DNA of 64,000 nucleotides, from assembly GCF_002214185.1 (NCBI RefSeq), contig NZ_CP022161.1, forward strand, positions 10,361,486 to 10,425,485, read 5' to 3'. The stretch comes from Streptomyces capitiformicae. Lineage in GTDB: Bacteria > Actinomycetota > Actinomycetes > Streptomycetales > Streptomycetaceae. The first letter of the stretch is position 1; each line of letters opens with the position of its first letter. Of the stretch, positions 20,132-28,782 are shown in pieces. The notes beneath the pieces were generated by a model. That model was not told where the DNA came from and ran no database searches. It worked only from the letters and a program-made list of their open reading frames with translations. A program made the translations under genes and the position numbers.

Positions 20132-20571
20132 CTCTCCGCGGCGGTCGGTCGGCTCAGATCGCGGATCGTGCCGCCGACCTTGGCCTTCAGCGGGTCGAGT
20201 ACGGCGGGCTTGGCGGAGATGGCCCAGCGGGGGCCGACCAGGTACTTGCCGCCGTAGATGGCGGCGCTCTCCAGCCAGACCTCCTTCAGCTCTTCCTTCG
20301 GGAAGGTGGTGATGAGGTAGTCGCCCTCAGCGGTGCGGCACACCCCCTCGCGAAGCTCCTCCGCCTCGGTACGGATCTTCACCTTGCAGCCCGTGAGGGA
20401 CGCGATCACCTCGACCTTGGCCGGCGCCACGACCGCCGCGACCGGGCTGGACTCGTCCCCCGTCGCCCTGTCCGCCGCCTTGTCGTCGTCACCGCCACCG
20501 CCGCACGCCGCCATCAAGGGCAGGACAGCCAGGGTCACAGCCAGCGCGGCGCCACGCGTCAGCTTCCTCAC
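20116..20571 (-). CDS. Small lipoprotein
   Basis: A 151-residue protein from a GTG at 20571 (an adjacent GTG at 20574 is equally possible; AGGA lies upstream). The signal VRKLTRGAALAVTLAVLPLM ends in lipobox MAAC, followed by a Gly/Asp-rich linker (GGGGDDDKAADRATGDE). The folded part contains CKVKIRTEAEELREGVCRT and DYLITTFPKEELKEVWLESA, with two cysteines that may pair. It resembles widespread small actinobacterial lipoproteins of unknown role. It converges on the DUF6174 gene. Confidence 0.75.
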   Translation of the reverse strand: MRKLTRGAALAVTLAVLPLMAACGGGGDDDKAADRATGDESSPVAAVVAPAKVEVIASLTGCKVKIRTEAEELREGVCRTAEGDYLITTFPKEELKEVWLESAAIYGGKYLVGPRWAISAKPAVLDPLKAKVGGTIRDLSRPTAAESQSGR

Positions 20572-20671
20572 CACGTCCTGTTCTCCGTTCGCGCTCTGCC
20601 TACGTACTGAGTGCACCCCGAGAAGGGGTACGTGTGAAGGGCACGGAATGCTCAGCGGATCCGGCACGCGG

Positions 20672-21000
20672 CAAGGTGGTGAGTCCTACTCTGGGGTGCG
20701 TGGGCGCGTGAGGGCATGCTCCGGGAACGGGGCTGCGTCGAACGGGGGTTGCCAGCTGCTCACCAAGGAGCGTGAAGGAGGACGGTTCGACTCGATCGTG
20801 TGATGGTCGGCTTCTGTGCTTGCGGCGTCCTGGGCTGTTCGGGCTACGGGGATCGTGCGATCCGGGACGCCGGGTACGGCGCCAGTGTGCGGGGCCCCCG
20901 CTCCACCGGAGTGATGGTTACCGGAAGGCCCTCACCTGTTCAAGATCCCTCAGCCGAGACCTGGCTCACCCGTCCACAACCTCCCGGGACAGAACACCTA
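20672..21000. other. Intergenic stretch upstream of a MITE-like element
   Basis: No gene with acceptable codon statistics is seen. The small lipoprotein promoter should lie at its left end. The segment stops at CCTA joined to the first inverted repeat of the element, forming CTAG. Confidence 0.3.
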
Positions 21001-21272
21001 GGGCGTGTTGCGAAAATCCCGTCGTCCGCCCGAAGGGCGTGCCGGGCGGCGTCATGGGGGTCCCCCCGCTCGAGCGAAGCCGAGAGTGGGGGAACGTGCT
21101 CTCGGCGTGCCGGGCGGAAGGCCCCGTGAATGGACTGGATGTACGTGGGCTTTCGCCCGGTGCGGCGGTGGGGGTCCCTCCCGCTCATGGGGGCCCCTCC
21201 CGCTCGAGCGAAGCCGAGGGTGGGGGAGCGTGCCGGGCGTCGGGCGGCAGGCGGGACTTTCGCAACACGCCC
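21001..21272. mobile_element. MITE-like element with 21-base terminal inverted repeats
   Basis: The left end GGGCGTGTTGCGAAAATCCCG and the right end (21252-21272) are inverted copies with one mismatch. The 272-base interior has no coding frame and carries two copies of a hairpin unit CCCGCTCGAGCGAAGCCGAG flanked by runs of C and G (about 21060-21096 and 21195-21230). This is the shape of a nonautonomous transposable element; the transposase that could move it is not in the window. It lies directly against the 3' end of the PaaX gene. Confidence 0.7.
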
Positions 21273-21284
21273 CCGGGGCGTGCC

Positions 21285-22091
21285 TCAGCCTGGACGGGTC
21301 CCGGCCACCTCGTCGTAGTAGGACTCGGCGGCCGGGCCGAGCACATCATGGGCCTCCATGAACATCTCGTACGCCTCGTGGCCCACCCACCCCGCCGGGA
21401 GGAGCTCGGTCGGCAGGTCCGGGTCGCGGAAGGGGAACTTGCGGTAGTCGTACGTCAGCCGCATGCGCTCCACCAGGGCCTCCGCGGGGCTGAGGTGCCC
21501 GGCCCGGTACGAGGGCATCCGGCCGCGATAGGTTCGCAGCAGCTCCCGGTAGTCCTCGTTGAGCGCGGCCAGGTCCCAGCCGCGCGCCGCCATCTCGCGG
21601 TCGACGGGCAGTCCGCCGGACTGGCAGCGCAGGGTGTCCAGCCGGACGGCCGGCTCGTCCGCGAACTTCTCCCGGACCTGCTGGAGCCGGTCGTGCGGGG
21701 AGACGTACGTGGACGGGGCCAGGGGGCCGAAGCCCAGCCAGGCCAGCTCCTTGCGGATGCGGTCGCGCACGCCGCGCTCGGTCTCGGGAACCGAGTAGAT
21801 GACCATGTACCAGTGCCGGTCCCAGTCGGTCGGCGCCCGGTCGAAGATGCGTGAGCGGCCCTCGTCGAGGAGCTGGAGACTGCGCTTGTTCAGCGCGTAG
21901 ACCGTCTCCCTGCCCTCCCGCCGGACATCGAACCACCCCTCCTTCCGCAGCCGGGCGAGGACCACCCGCACGGTGCTCTCACCGACACCGAAGCAGCCCA
22001 TCAGCGTGCTGAGCGTGCGCATCCGGGCGTCCCCGCCGCGGTAGCGGACGTAGTCGCCGAACAGGTCGAAGACGATCGATCGAGGCTTCAC
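21285..22091 (-). CDS. PaaX-family transcriptional repressor
   Basis: A 268-residue regulator with the complete PaaX layout. The N-terminal winged helix (KPRSIVFDLFGDYVRYRGGD; GVGESTVRVVLARLRKEGWF) is followed by the central domain (DWDRHWYMVIYSVPETERGV) and C-terminal domain (LLRTYRGRMPSYRAG). PaaX proteins repress aromatic-acid pathways and are released by aryl-CoA esters. It is divergent from the salicylate operon, whose first steps make salicyl-CoA, so control by that thioester is a reasonable inference. The MITE-like element ends 12 bases beyond the stop codon. Confidence 0.88.
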   Translation of the reverse strand: MKPRSIVFDLFGDYVRYRGGDARMRTLSTLMGCFGVGESTVRVVLARLRKEGWFDVRREGRETVYALNKRSLQLLDEGRSRIFDRAPTDWDRHWYMVIYSVPETERGVRDRIRKELAWLGFGPLAPSTYVSPHDRLQQVREKFADEPAVRLDTLRCQSGGLPVDREMAARGWDLAALNEDYRELLRTYRGRMPSYRAGHLSPAEALVERMRLTYDYRKFPFRDPDLPTELLPAGWVGHEAYEMFMEAHDVLGPAAESYYDEVAGTRPG

Positions 22092-22283
22092 GAAAATGAC
22101 TATGTCACACGGACGGCCGTCGTGAGGATGAGCGGTTCGAGGACGGAGATCTCTGGATCACCTTGCTGGAGCGGCTGGGGCAGCCTTGAAGATGCGCAAC
22201 AAATTATTGACGCCCGTGTATCCATTGACACAGGATGCCTGCGGGCCTGAGTCTGGGCCTGTACTCGAACTGAAGGCGGAGCC
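22092..22283. promoter_or_regulatory. Divergent control region of paaX-like gene and sdg operon
   Basis: The region contains an A+T-rich core, CAACAAATTATTGACGCC, unusual in this G+C-rich DNA, and TTGACG and TTGACA (-35-like) at about 22210 and 22229 reading toward sdgC. A CAGGAT 18 bases after the first could be the -10. The A+T-rich core is a plausible repressor site, but no measured PaaX site from Streptomyces is known to me for comparison. Confidence 0.4.
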
Positions 22284-23837
22284 ATGGTTTCTCGGATCGC
22301 TTGCGTGGGAGGCGGCCCAGGTGGGCTGTTCTTCGCGGCGCTCATCAAGCAGGCCGATCCGTCGGCCGAGGTGACGGTCTTCGAGCGGAACCGTCCGGAG
22401 GACACCTTCGGCTTCGGCGTGGTGTTCTCCGACGCGACCCTGGCCGCCATCCACGAGGCCGACCCCGTCCTGCGCACCGCACTCGCGGACCACGGCCGGC
22501 ACTGGGACGACATCGAGGTGCGGCTCAAGGGACAGCGCGTCCGGTGCGGCGGCAACGGCATGGCCGCCATCACCCGCAAGACCCTGCTCCAACTGCTGCA
22601 CCGGCGGGCGGAGGAGGTCGGCGTCGACCTCCGGTTCAGCCACGAGATCCCCGCCGATCCGGAGCAACTGGCCGACTACGACCTCATCGTGGCCGCCGAC
22701 GGCGCCAACTCCCGCTTCCGCGACCGGCTCGCCGACGTACTCGTGCCCGAAGTCGAGGTCGCGACCGCCAAGTTCATCTGGTTCGGCACGAACTACCTCT
22801 TCGACGGCCTGACCTTCGTCCACGAACGCGGCCCGCACGGCACGTTCGCCGTCCACGGCTACCCGATCAGCGACGACGTCAGCACCTTCATCGTGGAGAC
22901 CGACGAGGACTCCTGGCGGCGGGCGGGCCTCGACGAGTTCGACACCGCGCAGCCGCCGGGGCCCAGCGACGAGAAGACCAGGCACTACCTGGAGAAGCTC
23001 TTCGCCGAGCAGATCAACGGACACCAGCTGCTGGTCAACAACTCACGCTGGGGCAACTTCCGCACCCGCCGCACCCACCGCTGGCACAGCGGCAACGTCG
23101 TCCTGCTCGGCGACGCCGCCCACACCGCGCACTTCTCCGTCGGCTCCGGAACCAAGATGGCCATGGAGGACGCCGTCGCCCTCGCCGACAGCCTCCTCGC
23201 CCACCGCGACGACCTGCCGACCGCCCTGGAGGCGTACGAGGCCGCCCGCCGGCCCTCGGTCGAGAAGATCCAGGGCGCCGCCCGGCCCAGCCTGTCCTGG
23301 TGGGAGAACTTCGGGCGCTACCACGACGCGTTCCGGCCCACCCAGTTCGCCTTCCACTTCATCTCCCGCTCCATCGGCAAGGAGCGGATCGCCCGCCGCG
23401 ACCCCGGGTTCGTCGACAGGGTCGTACGGGACTGGCGCGTCGCCCACGAGGGATCGGCCCCCCTCGACACCCCGTTCATGGAGTTCGGCGGCCGACGGCT
23501 GACCCCGGCCCAGCTCGCGGAGCTGCGCGGCGAGGGCTCCCGCTGCCTGTGGCTCACCGCGCCCGACGCGGAGGCCGCACTCGCCTCGTCGTACGACCAG
23601 TTGGCCGCGGCCCTGAGCCGTGAGGTGCCGCCCGAGCTCGTCGCCGTACAGCACGGAACCCCGCTCACCCGCTCCCTGCTCGCCGAACAGGCCCGGCTGG
23701 TGTACGGCGTCCCCGTGCTGATCGTGGAGGACACGATGGACGACGACCGGGCCGAAACCCTGGTGCTGTCGGGGCGGGCCGATCTGGTGGCCCAGGCCGA
23801 CTTCGCGGGCCGGACCGACTCGGTGGGGCAGGCGTGA
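22284..23837 (+). CDS. sdgC: Salicyl-CoA 5-hydroxylase (FAD-dependent monooxygenase)
   Basis: A 517-residue class A flavin monooxygenase. The FAD/NAD-binding start is IACVGGGPGGLFFAALI; DG-type motif YDLIVAADGANSRFRD lies near residue 140, and GNVVLLGDAAHTAHFSVGSG (GD motif) near 280. Residues from about 400 form an extra C-terminal domain, as in salicyl-CoA 5-hydroxylases and benzoyl-CoA-type hydroxylases. It should convert salicyl-CoA to gentisyl-CoA with NADH and O2. The assignment relies on similarity in organisation to the sdgA-D salicylate genes described for Streptomyces sp. WA46: an acyl-CoA synthetase, an aryl-AMP ligase and gentisate dioxygenase follow at once. The stop overlaps the next start. 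Confidence 0.85.
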   Translation: MVSRIACVGGGPGGLFFAALIKQADPSAEVTVFERNRPEDTFGFGVVFSDATLAAIHEADPVLRTALADHGRHWDDIEVRLKGQRVRCGGNGMAAITRKTLLQLLHRRAEEVGVDLRFSHEIPADPEQLADYDLIVAADGANSRFRDRLADVLVPEVEVATAKFIWFGTNYLFDGLTFVHERGPHGTFAVHGYPISDDVSTFIVETDEDSWRRAGLDEFDTAQPPGPSDEKTRHYLEKLFAEQINGHQLLVNNSRWGNFRTRRTHRWHSGNVVLLGDAAHTAHFSVGSGTKMAMEDAVALADSLLAHRDDLPTALEAYEAARRPSVEKIQGAARPSLSWWENFGRYHDAFRPTQFAFHFISRSIGKERIARRDPGFVDRVVRDWRVAHEGSAPLDTPFMEFGGRRLTPAQLAELRGEGSRCLWLTAPDAEAALASSYDQLAAALSREVPPELVAVQHGTPLTRSLLAEQARLVYGVPVLIVEDTMDDDRAETLVLSGRADLVAQADFAGRTDSVGQA

Positions 23838-25963
23838 CCATGGATCTCAACCTCACTCCGCTGTTCGCGCCCGAGGGCGTCGTCGTGATCGGTGCCTCGC
23901 GGCAGGCCGGGAAGCTCGGTGCCGCCATGGCCCGTTCCCTGGCTCCCTTCCCCGGCGCCCGCGCCCTGGTCAACGCGCGCCGCCCCGACCCCGCCGAGGG
24001 CGTGTACGCCTCCGTCGCCGAGGCCGCCGCGTACCTCGAGGGACGGCTCGACCTCGCCGTTCTGTGCGTGCCCGCGCCCGGCTGTGCGGAAGCGCTGGCC
24101 GAGGCGGCCGCCGCCGGCTGCCGTGCCGCGCTGGTCTGCTCAGGCGGCTTCGGCGAGGCGGGCCCGGAGGGCGAGGAGTACGCGGACGAACTGCGCCGCG
24201 TGGCCCGGGAGACGGGGATCCGGCTGCTCGGCCCCAACACCTCCGGCTTCTTCGCGCCCCACCTCGGTCTGACCGCCAGCTTCGTCCCCGCCGCCGGACA
24301 GCTCCCGGCCGGAGACATCGCCGTCGTCGCGGCCAGCGGCGGCGTCAACCACGCCCTCTCCTTCGACCTGGTCGCCGCCGGGAACGGGATCAGCCTCGGT
24401 GTCGGCATCGGGGCGGGCCTCGACGTCACCGCCGCGGACGTCCTGGAGCACCTCGCGGAGGACGACCGTACGACGGCTGTCGCCCTGCACCTGGAGACGG
24501 TGCCGGACGGACCCCGCCTGGTGGCGGCCGTGCGCAGGGTGGCCGCCGCGAAACCGGTCGTGGCGCTGGTCGTCGGCCGCAGTGACATCGGTGACTTCGC
24601 CCGGTCGCACACCGGCGCGCTCGCCACGTCCTGGCGTACGACACGAGCCGCGCTGCGGCAGGCCGGGGCGGTGGTCGTGGACGACGAGCGGGAGCTGGTC
24701 GACGCGCTCACCGCGCTCTCCCGTATCCGGTTGCGCCCCCAACTCGCCCCGGGGCTCGGCATCGTGACCGCCCAGGCGGGACCGGGGCTGCTCCTGGCGG
24801 ACCGGGCGGGCACCGACGGCATCCCCGTACCGGAGCTGAGCACGACCACGCGGCGCGCGCTGAGCGAGCTGCTGCCGCCGCTCACCTACCAGCGCAACCC
24901 GGTCGACACCGGCCGCCCCGCCGAGACATTCGACCGCGTACTCGCCACCACCGCCGCCGACCCCGCGGTGGTCCTCCTCGCCGTCTACGCCCTGACCGAG
25001 CCCGACAGCGTCGACCTCGCCTCCGCCGCCCAGGCCGCCGGCCTCGGCGCCGATTCCCCGGCCGTGGTGGTCGTCGGCGGCCTCCCCGAGGACGTCACCG
25101 AACAACGCGCCCGCCTGCACAAGGCCGGCGTCCCGGCGCTCACCGGCCCGGCAGCCGCCGCCAACGCGGTACGGGCGCTGGTGAGGGACGCGCGGGGGAG
25201 GGCCCTGCGGGGCGAGGCGGGCGAGATGTCACCGGCACTGGGAGGCGAGGCCCACGCGTCCTCGCCCGTACCCGCCGGCCCTCTCGACGAGGACGCCGCC
25301 AAGACCTTCCTCGCCGGACTCGGTATCCGCACCCCCGACCGCGTCGCCTGTGACGACCGTGCCCAGGCCCATCAGGCACTGCGCCGGCTGGGCGGCCCCG
25401 TCGCCGTCAAGGTGCTCGACGCCGCGATCCTGCACAAGACGGAGATCGGCGGGGTCCACCTGGGCGTACGCACCGCCGAGGAGCTCGACGTGGCGCTGGA
25501 CGCCATCGGCCCCGATCGCCGCTACCTCGTCGAGGCGATGGCCCCGGCCGGCGTCGACCTCGTGCTCGGGGTGCGGCGTGTCCCGGTGTTCGGGCCGGTC
25601 GTGTTGGCGGGGCTGGGCGGTACGGCCGCCGAGGCGCTCGCCGACGTGGCGATCCGGCTCGCCCCGCTGCCCGTGACCGAGGCCGCCACGATGCCCGACG
25701 AACTGGCCGCCCGTGCCCTGCTCGACGGCTGGCGCGGCGGGCCGGTACTGGACCGCGCCGAGTTCGGACGCGTCGCCGCCACGCTCGCCGCCGCCCTGGC
25801 TGCGAGCCCGAGGACCGCCGAGATCGAGATCAACCCGCTGCGGCTCACGGCCGACGGACTGATCGCCCTGGACGCCGTGATCGTGCCCATGCCCACCGTG
25901 CCCATGCCCACCGTGCCCACGCCCACCGTGCCCACGCCCACCAAGGAGAACGACCATGCCTAG
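23834..25963 (+). CDS. sdgB: NDP-forming-type acyl-CoA synthetase (salicyl-CoA formation)
   Basis: A 709-residue protein with the domain order of ADP-forming acetyl-CoA synthetases. The CoA-binding domain covers about residues 8-135 (GVVVIGASRQAGKLGAAMAR), the succinyl-CoA-ligase-like domain about 145-300 (GDIAVVAASGGVNHALSFD; active-site-type SHTGALATSWR), and the ATP-grasp about 480-690 (PVAVKVLDAAILHKTEIGGV; AEIEINPL). In the WA46 pathway the SdgB partner makes salicyl-CoA from the adenylate supplied by SdgA. GTG 23834 overlaps the sdgC stop; ATG 23840 is an alternative. Four copies of a 15-base unit (VPMPT/VPTPT) form a tail just before the stop. Confidence 0.85.
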   Translation: MTMDLNLTPLFAPEGVVVIGASRQAGKLGAAMARSLAPFPGARALVNARRPDPAEGVYASVAEAAAYLEGRLDLAVLCVPAPGCAEALAEAAAAGCRAALVCSGGFGEAGPEGEEYADELRRVARETGIRLLGPNTSGFFAPHLGLTASFVPAAGQLPAGDIAVVAASGGVNHALSFDLVAAGNGISLGVGIGAGLDVTAADVLEHLAEDDRTTAVALHLETVPDGPRLVAAVRRVAAAKPVVALVVGRSDIGDFARSHTGALATSWRTTRAALRQAGAVVVDDERELVDALTALSRIRLRPQLAPGLGIVTAQAGPGLLLADRAGTDGIPVPELSTTTRRALSELLPPLTYQRNPVDTGRPAETFDRVLATTAADPAVVLLAVYALTEPDSVDLASAAQAAGLGADSPAVVVVGGLPEDVTEQRARLHKAGVPALTGPAAAANAVRALVRDARGRALRGEAGEMSPALGGEAHASSPVPAGPLDEDAAKTFLAGLGIRTPDRVACDDRAQAHQALRRLGGPVAVKVLDAAILHKTEIGGVHLGVRTAEELDVALDAIGPDRRYLVEAMAPAGVDLVLGVRRVPVFGPVVLAGLGGTAAEALADVAIRLAPLPVTEAATMPDELAARALLDGWRGGPVLDRAEFGRVAATLAAALAASPRTAEIEINPLRLTADGLIALDAVIVPMPTVPMPTVPTPTVPTPTKENDHA
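25883..25942 (+). repeat. Four 15-base tandem repeats at the end of sdgB
   Basis: GTGCCCATGCCCACC occurs twice, then GTGCCCACGCCCACC twice, encoding a VPMPT/VPTPT tail. The AAGGAG of sdgA begins immediately after the array. Confidence 0.9.
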
Positions 25964-27629
25964 GCCTAGCAGCGACGGAGCTGTGCCCTGGCCGGCGGAG
26001 TACGCCGAGCGCTACACCGCGAAGGGCTACTGGGAGGGCATCGCCCTCGGCGACCGGCTGCACGCCGCCGCCGACGCGGCCCCCGACACGATCGCGGTCG
26101 TCGACGGCGACCGGAGGGTGACGTACCGGCAGCTCGCCGAGCAGGCGGACGCCGCGGCGCTGCGCCTGGCCGCGCTGGGCCTGCGGCCGGACGACCGGAT
26201 CGTGGTGCAGCTGCCCAACACGGTCGAGTTCGTGATCCTCACCTACGCGTGCCTGCGCCTCGGCGTCATCCCGGTGATGGCGCTGCCCGGCCATCGCAGA
26301 CACGAGATCGGTCATCTCGTGGAGCACAGCGAGGCGGTGGCCATCGCGGTGCCGGACGTCCTGAAGGACCACGACCATCAGTCCATGGCGTTCGAGATCG
26401 CTGACGCCTCATCAACTCTCGCCCACATCCTGGTCCTTGGCGACAAGGTGGGCGACAGCGCCGTGGACCTGCGCGAACTGTGCGCCGCGCCCGACACCCG
26501 GGACGCGCGGGGCGCCATGGACGCCTACCGGCCCGACAGCCGTTCCATCGCCGTCTTCCTGCTCTCCGGCGGCACCACCGGACTGCCCAAGCTGATCGCC
26601 CGCACGCACGACGACTACCTCTACAACGCCCGCCGCAGCGCCGAGGTCTGCGAACTCGGCCCCGACACGGTGTACTTCGCCGCCCTGCCCCTCGGACACA
26701 ACTTCCCCCTCGCCTGCCCGGGCCTGCTCGGGACGCTGCTGAACGGCGGCCGGGTCGTCCTCGGTTCGCCCAACCCGGACAAGGCGTTCCCGATCGTCGA
26801 GCGTGAGGGCGTCACGGTGAGCGCCCTGGTGCCCGCCATCGCCCAGCGCTGGCTGGACCACCACCGGGAGCACCCCGGGCACGACCTGAGTTCGCTGCGT
26901 CTCCTCCAGGTCGGCGGCTCCCGCCTCGCCGACCACGTCGCCCGCCGCGTCCGCCCCGAACTGGGCTGCACACTCCAGCAGGTGTTCGGCATGGCCGAGG
27001 GTCTCCTCAACTACACCCGCCTGGACGACCCCGAGGACGTCATCTGTACGACGCAGGGACGCCCCATGTGCGACGACGACGAGCTTCTCGTCGTGGACGA
27101 ACTGGGCAACCCGCTCCCGGAGGGGAGCCCCGGTGTGCTGCTCACCCGGGGCCCGTACACCCCGCGCGGCTACTACCGGGCCGAGGAGCAGAACGCCCGC
27201 GCGTTCACCGAGGACGGCTGGTACCGCACCGGCGACATCGTGCGGCTGCGGCCCGACGGCAACCTCGTCGTCGAGGGCCGCGACAAGGACATGATCATCC
27301 GGGGCGGGGAGAACATCTCCGCCGAGGAGATCGAGAACTTCGCGTACCAGACCCCGGGCGTGGCCCGCGCCGCAGCCGTGGCCATGCCCGACGACCGACT
27401 CGGTGAGCGGGTCTGCCTCTACGTCGTACCGGAACCCGATCACACCGTCACCCTCGACGACATCCACCACGTCATGGAGCGCGCGGGCACCGCCCGCTTC
27501 AAGTTCCCGGACCGGCTGGTGACCGTCCCCGAACTCCTCGCCACCAAGGTCGGAAAGATCGACAAGAAGGCCCTGCGCGCCGACATCGCGCGCCGCCTCG
27601 ACGCCGAAGGAACCCCCGATGACCACTGA
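25956..27629 (+). CDS. sdgA: Aryl-AMP ligase (salicylate adenylation)
   Basis: A 557-residue ANL-superfamily adenylating enzyme close to 2,3-dihydroxybenzoate/salicylate-AMP ligases. Motifs seen are the P-loop LLSGGTTGLPKLIARTH (about residue 195), aryl-acid motif FGMAEGLLNYTRLDD (about 345), GWYRTGDIVRL (about 420), DMIIRGGENISAEEIE (about 446) and the C-terminal lysine in KVGKIDKKALR. It activates salicylate with ATP. ATG 25956 overlaps the sdgB stop by eight bases and has AAGGAG seven bases upstream. Its 3' end overlaps the next gene by 11 bases, so the genes are translationally coupled. Confidence 0.88.
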   Translation: MPRPSSDGAVPWPAEYAERYTAKGYWEGIALGDRLHAAADAAPDTIAVVDGDRRVTYRQLAEQADAAALRLAALGLRPDDRIVVQLPNTVEFVILTYACLRLGVIPVMALPGHRRHEIGHLVEHSEAVAIAVPDVLKDHDHQSMAFEIADASSTLAHILVLGDKVGDSAVDLRELCAAPDTRDARGAMDAYRPDSRSIAVFLLSGGTTGLPKLIARTHDDYLYNARRSAEVCELGPDTVYFAALPLGHNFPLACPGLLGTLLNGGRVVLGSPNPDKAFPIVEREGVTVSALVPAIAQRWLDHHREHPGHDLSSLRLLQVGGSRLADHVARRVRPELGCTLQQVFGMAEGLLNYTRLDDPEDVICTTQGRPMCDDDELLVVDELGNPLPEGSPGVLLTRGPYTPRGYYRAEEQNARAFTEDGWYRTGDIVRLRPDGNLVVEGRDKDMIIRGGENISAEEIENFAYQTPGVARAAAVAMPDDRLGERVCLYVVPEPDHTVTLDDIHHVMERAGTARFKFPDRLVTVPELLATKVGKIDKKALRADIARRLDAEGTPDDH

Positions 27630-28782
27630 CGCCGACGGCACCACGCCGGCCACAGCCACCGCCTCCGTGCCGGTCATAGCCCCGGACGAGACCGACCCCG
27701 ACCTGCGGAAGCTGTACGACGGATTCGCGGCGGCCGGGCTCATCCCGCTGTGGACCGAGATCGGCGACCTGATGCCGCTCACCCCGCGGCCCGGCGCCGT
27801 ACCGCACGTCTGGCAGTGGGACACCCTGCTGCCGCTCGCCCGCCGGTCCGGCGACCTGGTGCCGGTCGGGCGCGGCGGCGAACGCCGGGCCATCGCGCTC
27901 GCCAACCCGGGCCTGCCGGGACGCCCGTACGCGACTCCCAACCTGTGGGCGGCGATCCAGTATCTGGGCCCGCGCGAGGTCGCCCCCGCGCACCGGCACT
28001 CGCAGGGTGCGTTCCGGTTCATCCTGGAGGGCGAGGGCGTGTGGACGGTCGTCAACGGCGACGCGGTCGAGATGCGCCCCGGCGACCTCCTCCTCACCCC
28101 GTCGATGCACTGGCACGGCCACCACCACGTCGGCGACGAGCCCATGGTCTGGCTCGACGGCCTCGACATCCCGCTCGTCCACCGACTCGACGCCGGGTTC
28201 TTCGAGTTCGGCGAGGACGGCGTGTCGGACCGCTCGACCCCGTCCCGGTCACGCAACGAGCGGCTGTGGGGTCATCCCGGACTGCGCCCGATCGCGGCCC
28301 CGGACACCCCCAACTCCCCGCTCATGGCCTACCGTTGGGCCGACACCGACGACGCCCTCACCGCCCAGCTGGAGCTGGAGGACGAAGGACACCCCGGCGT
28401 CATCGAGCCCGGCCGCGCGGGCATCCGCTTCACCAACCCCGCCACCGGCCGCGACGCCCTCGCCAGCCTGCGCACCGAGATGCACCGGCTGCGCCCGGGC
28501 ACCACCACGGCCACCCGCCGCACCGTCGGCTCCTCGGTCTGGCAGGTGTTCCGCGGCAACGGCACCGTCACCCTCGACGACCGGGTGATCGAGGTGGCCG
28601 CCGGCGACCTGATCGCCGTGCCCTCCTGGTGCGCCCTCACCATCGCCGCGGACACCCGGCTCGACCTGTTCACCTTCAACGACGCGCCCCTCTACGAGGC
28701 GCTCAACCTCGCCCGTACGGAAACGACCACCCGCACCGAAACGACCACCCGCACCGAAACGACCGGGAGCACGACCGCATGA
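27619..28782 (+). CDS. sdgD: Gentisate 1,2-dioxygenase
   Basis: A 387-residue bicupin. The first cupin has the Fe-binding pattern APAHRHSQGAFRFILEGEG (His, His, Glu-type) followed by LLTPSMHWHGHHHVGDEP; the second cupin lies near residues 270-360 (WQVFRGNGTVTLDDRVIEVA). VWLDGLDIPLVHRLDAGFFE is a typical gentisate dioxygenase segment. It opens gentisate between C1 and C2 to maleylpyruvate. Three copies of an 18-base unit encode a TETTTR tail before the stop, absent from ordinary family members. The ATG lies inside the sdgA 3' end and the stop overlaps the following ATG. Confidence 0.9.
   Translation: MTTDADGTTPATATASVPVIAPDETDPDLRKLYDGFAAAGLIPLWTEIGDLMPLTPRPGAVPHVWQWDTLLPLARRSGDLVPVGRGGERRAIALANPGLPGRPYATPNLWAAIQYLGPREVAPAHRHSQGAFRFILEGEGVWTVVNGDAVEMRPGDLLLTPSMHWHGHHHVGDEPMVWLDGLDIPLVHRLDAGFFEFGEDGVSDRSTPSRSRNERLWGHPGLRPIAAPDTPNSPLMAYRWADTDDALTAQLELEDEGHPGVIEPGRAGIRFTNPATGRDALASLRTEMHRLRPGTTTATRRTVGSSVWQVFRGNGTVTLDDRVIEVAAGDLIAVPSWCALTIAADTRLDLFTFNDAPLYEALNLARTETTTRTETTTRTETTGSTTA
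28714..28767 (+). repeat. Three 18-base tandem repeats at the end of sdgD
   Basis: Units CGTACGGAAACGACCACC, CGCACCGAAACGACCACC and CGCACCGAAACGACCGGG lie at 28714-28767 and encode R-TETTT repeats, extending the C-terminus beyond the cupin fold. Confidence 0.9.

Noticed and set aside
26412..28256. Long antisense frame over sdgA and sdgD
   Set aside because: Shadow composition; two well-defined enzymes with start/stop coupling occupy the plus strand.
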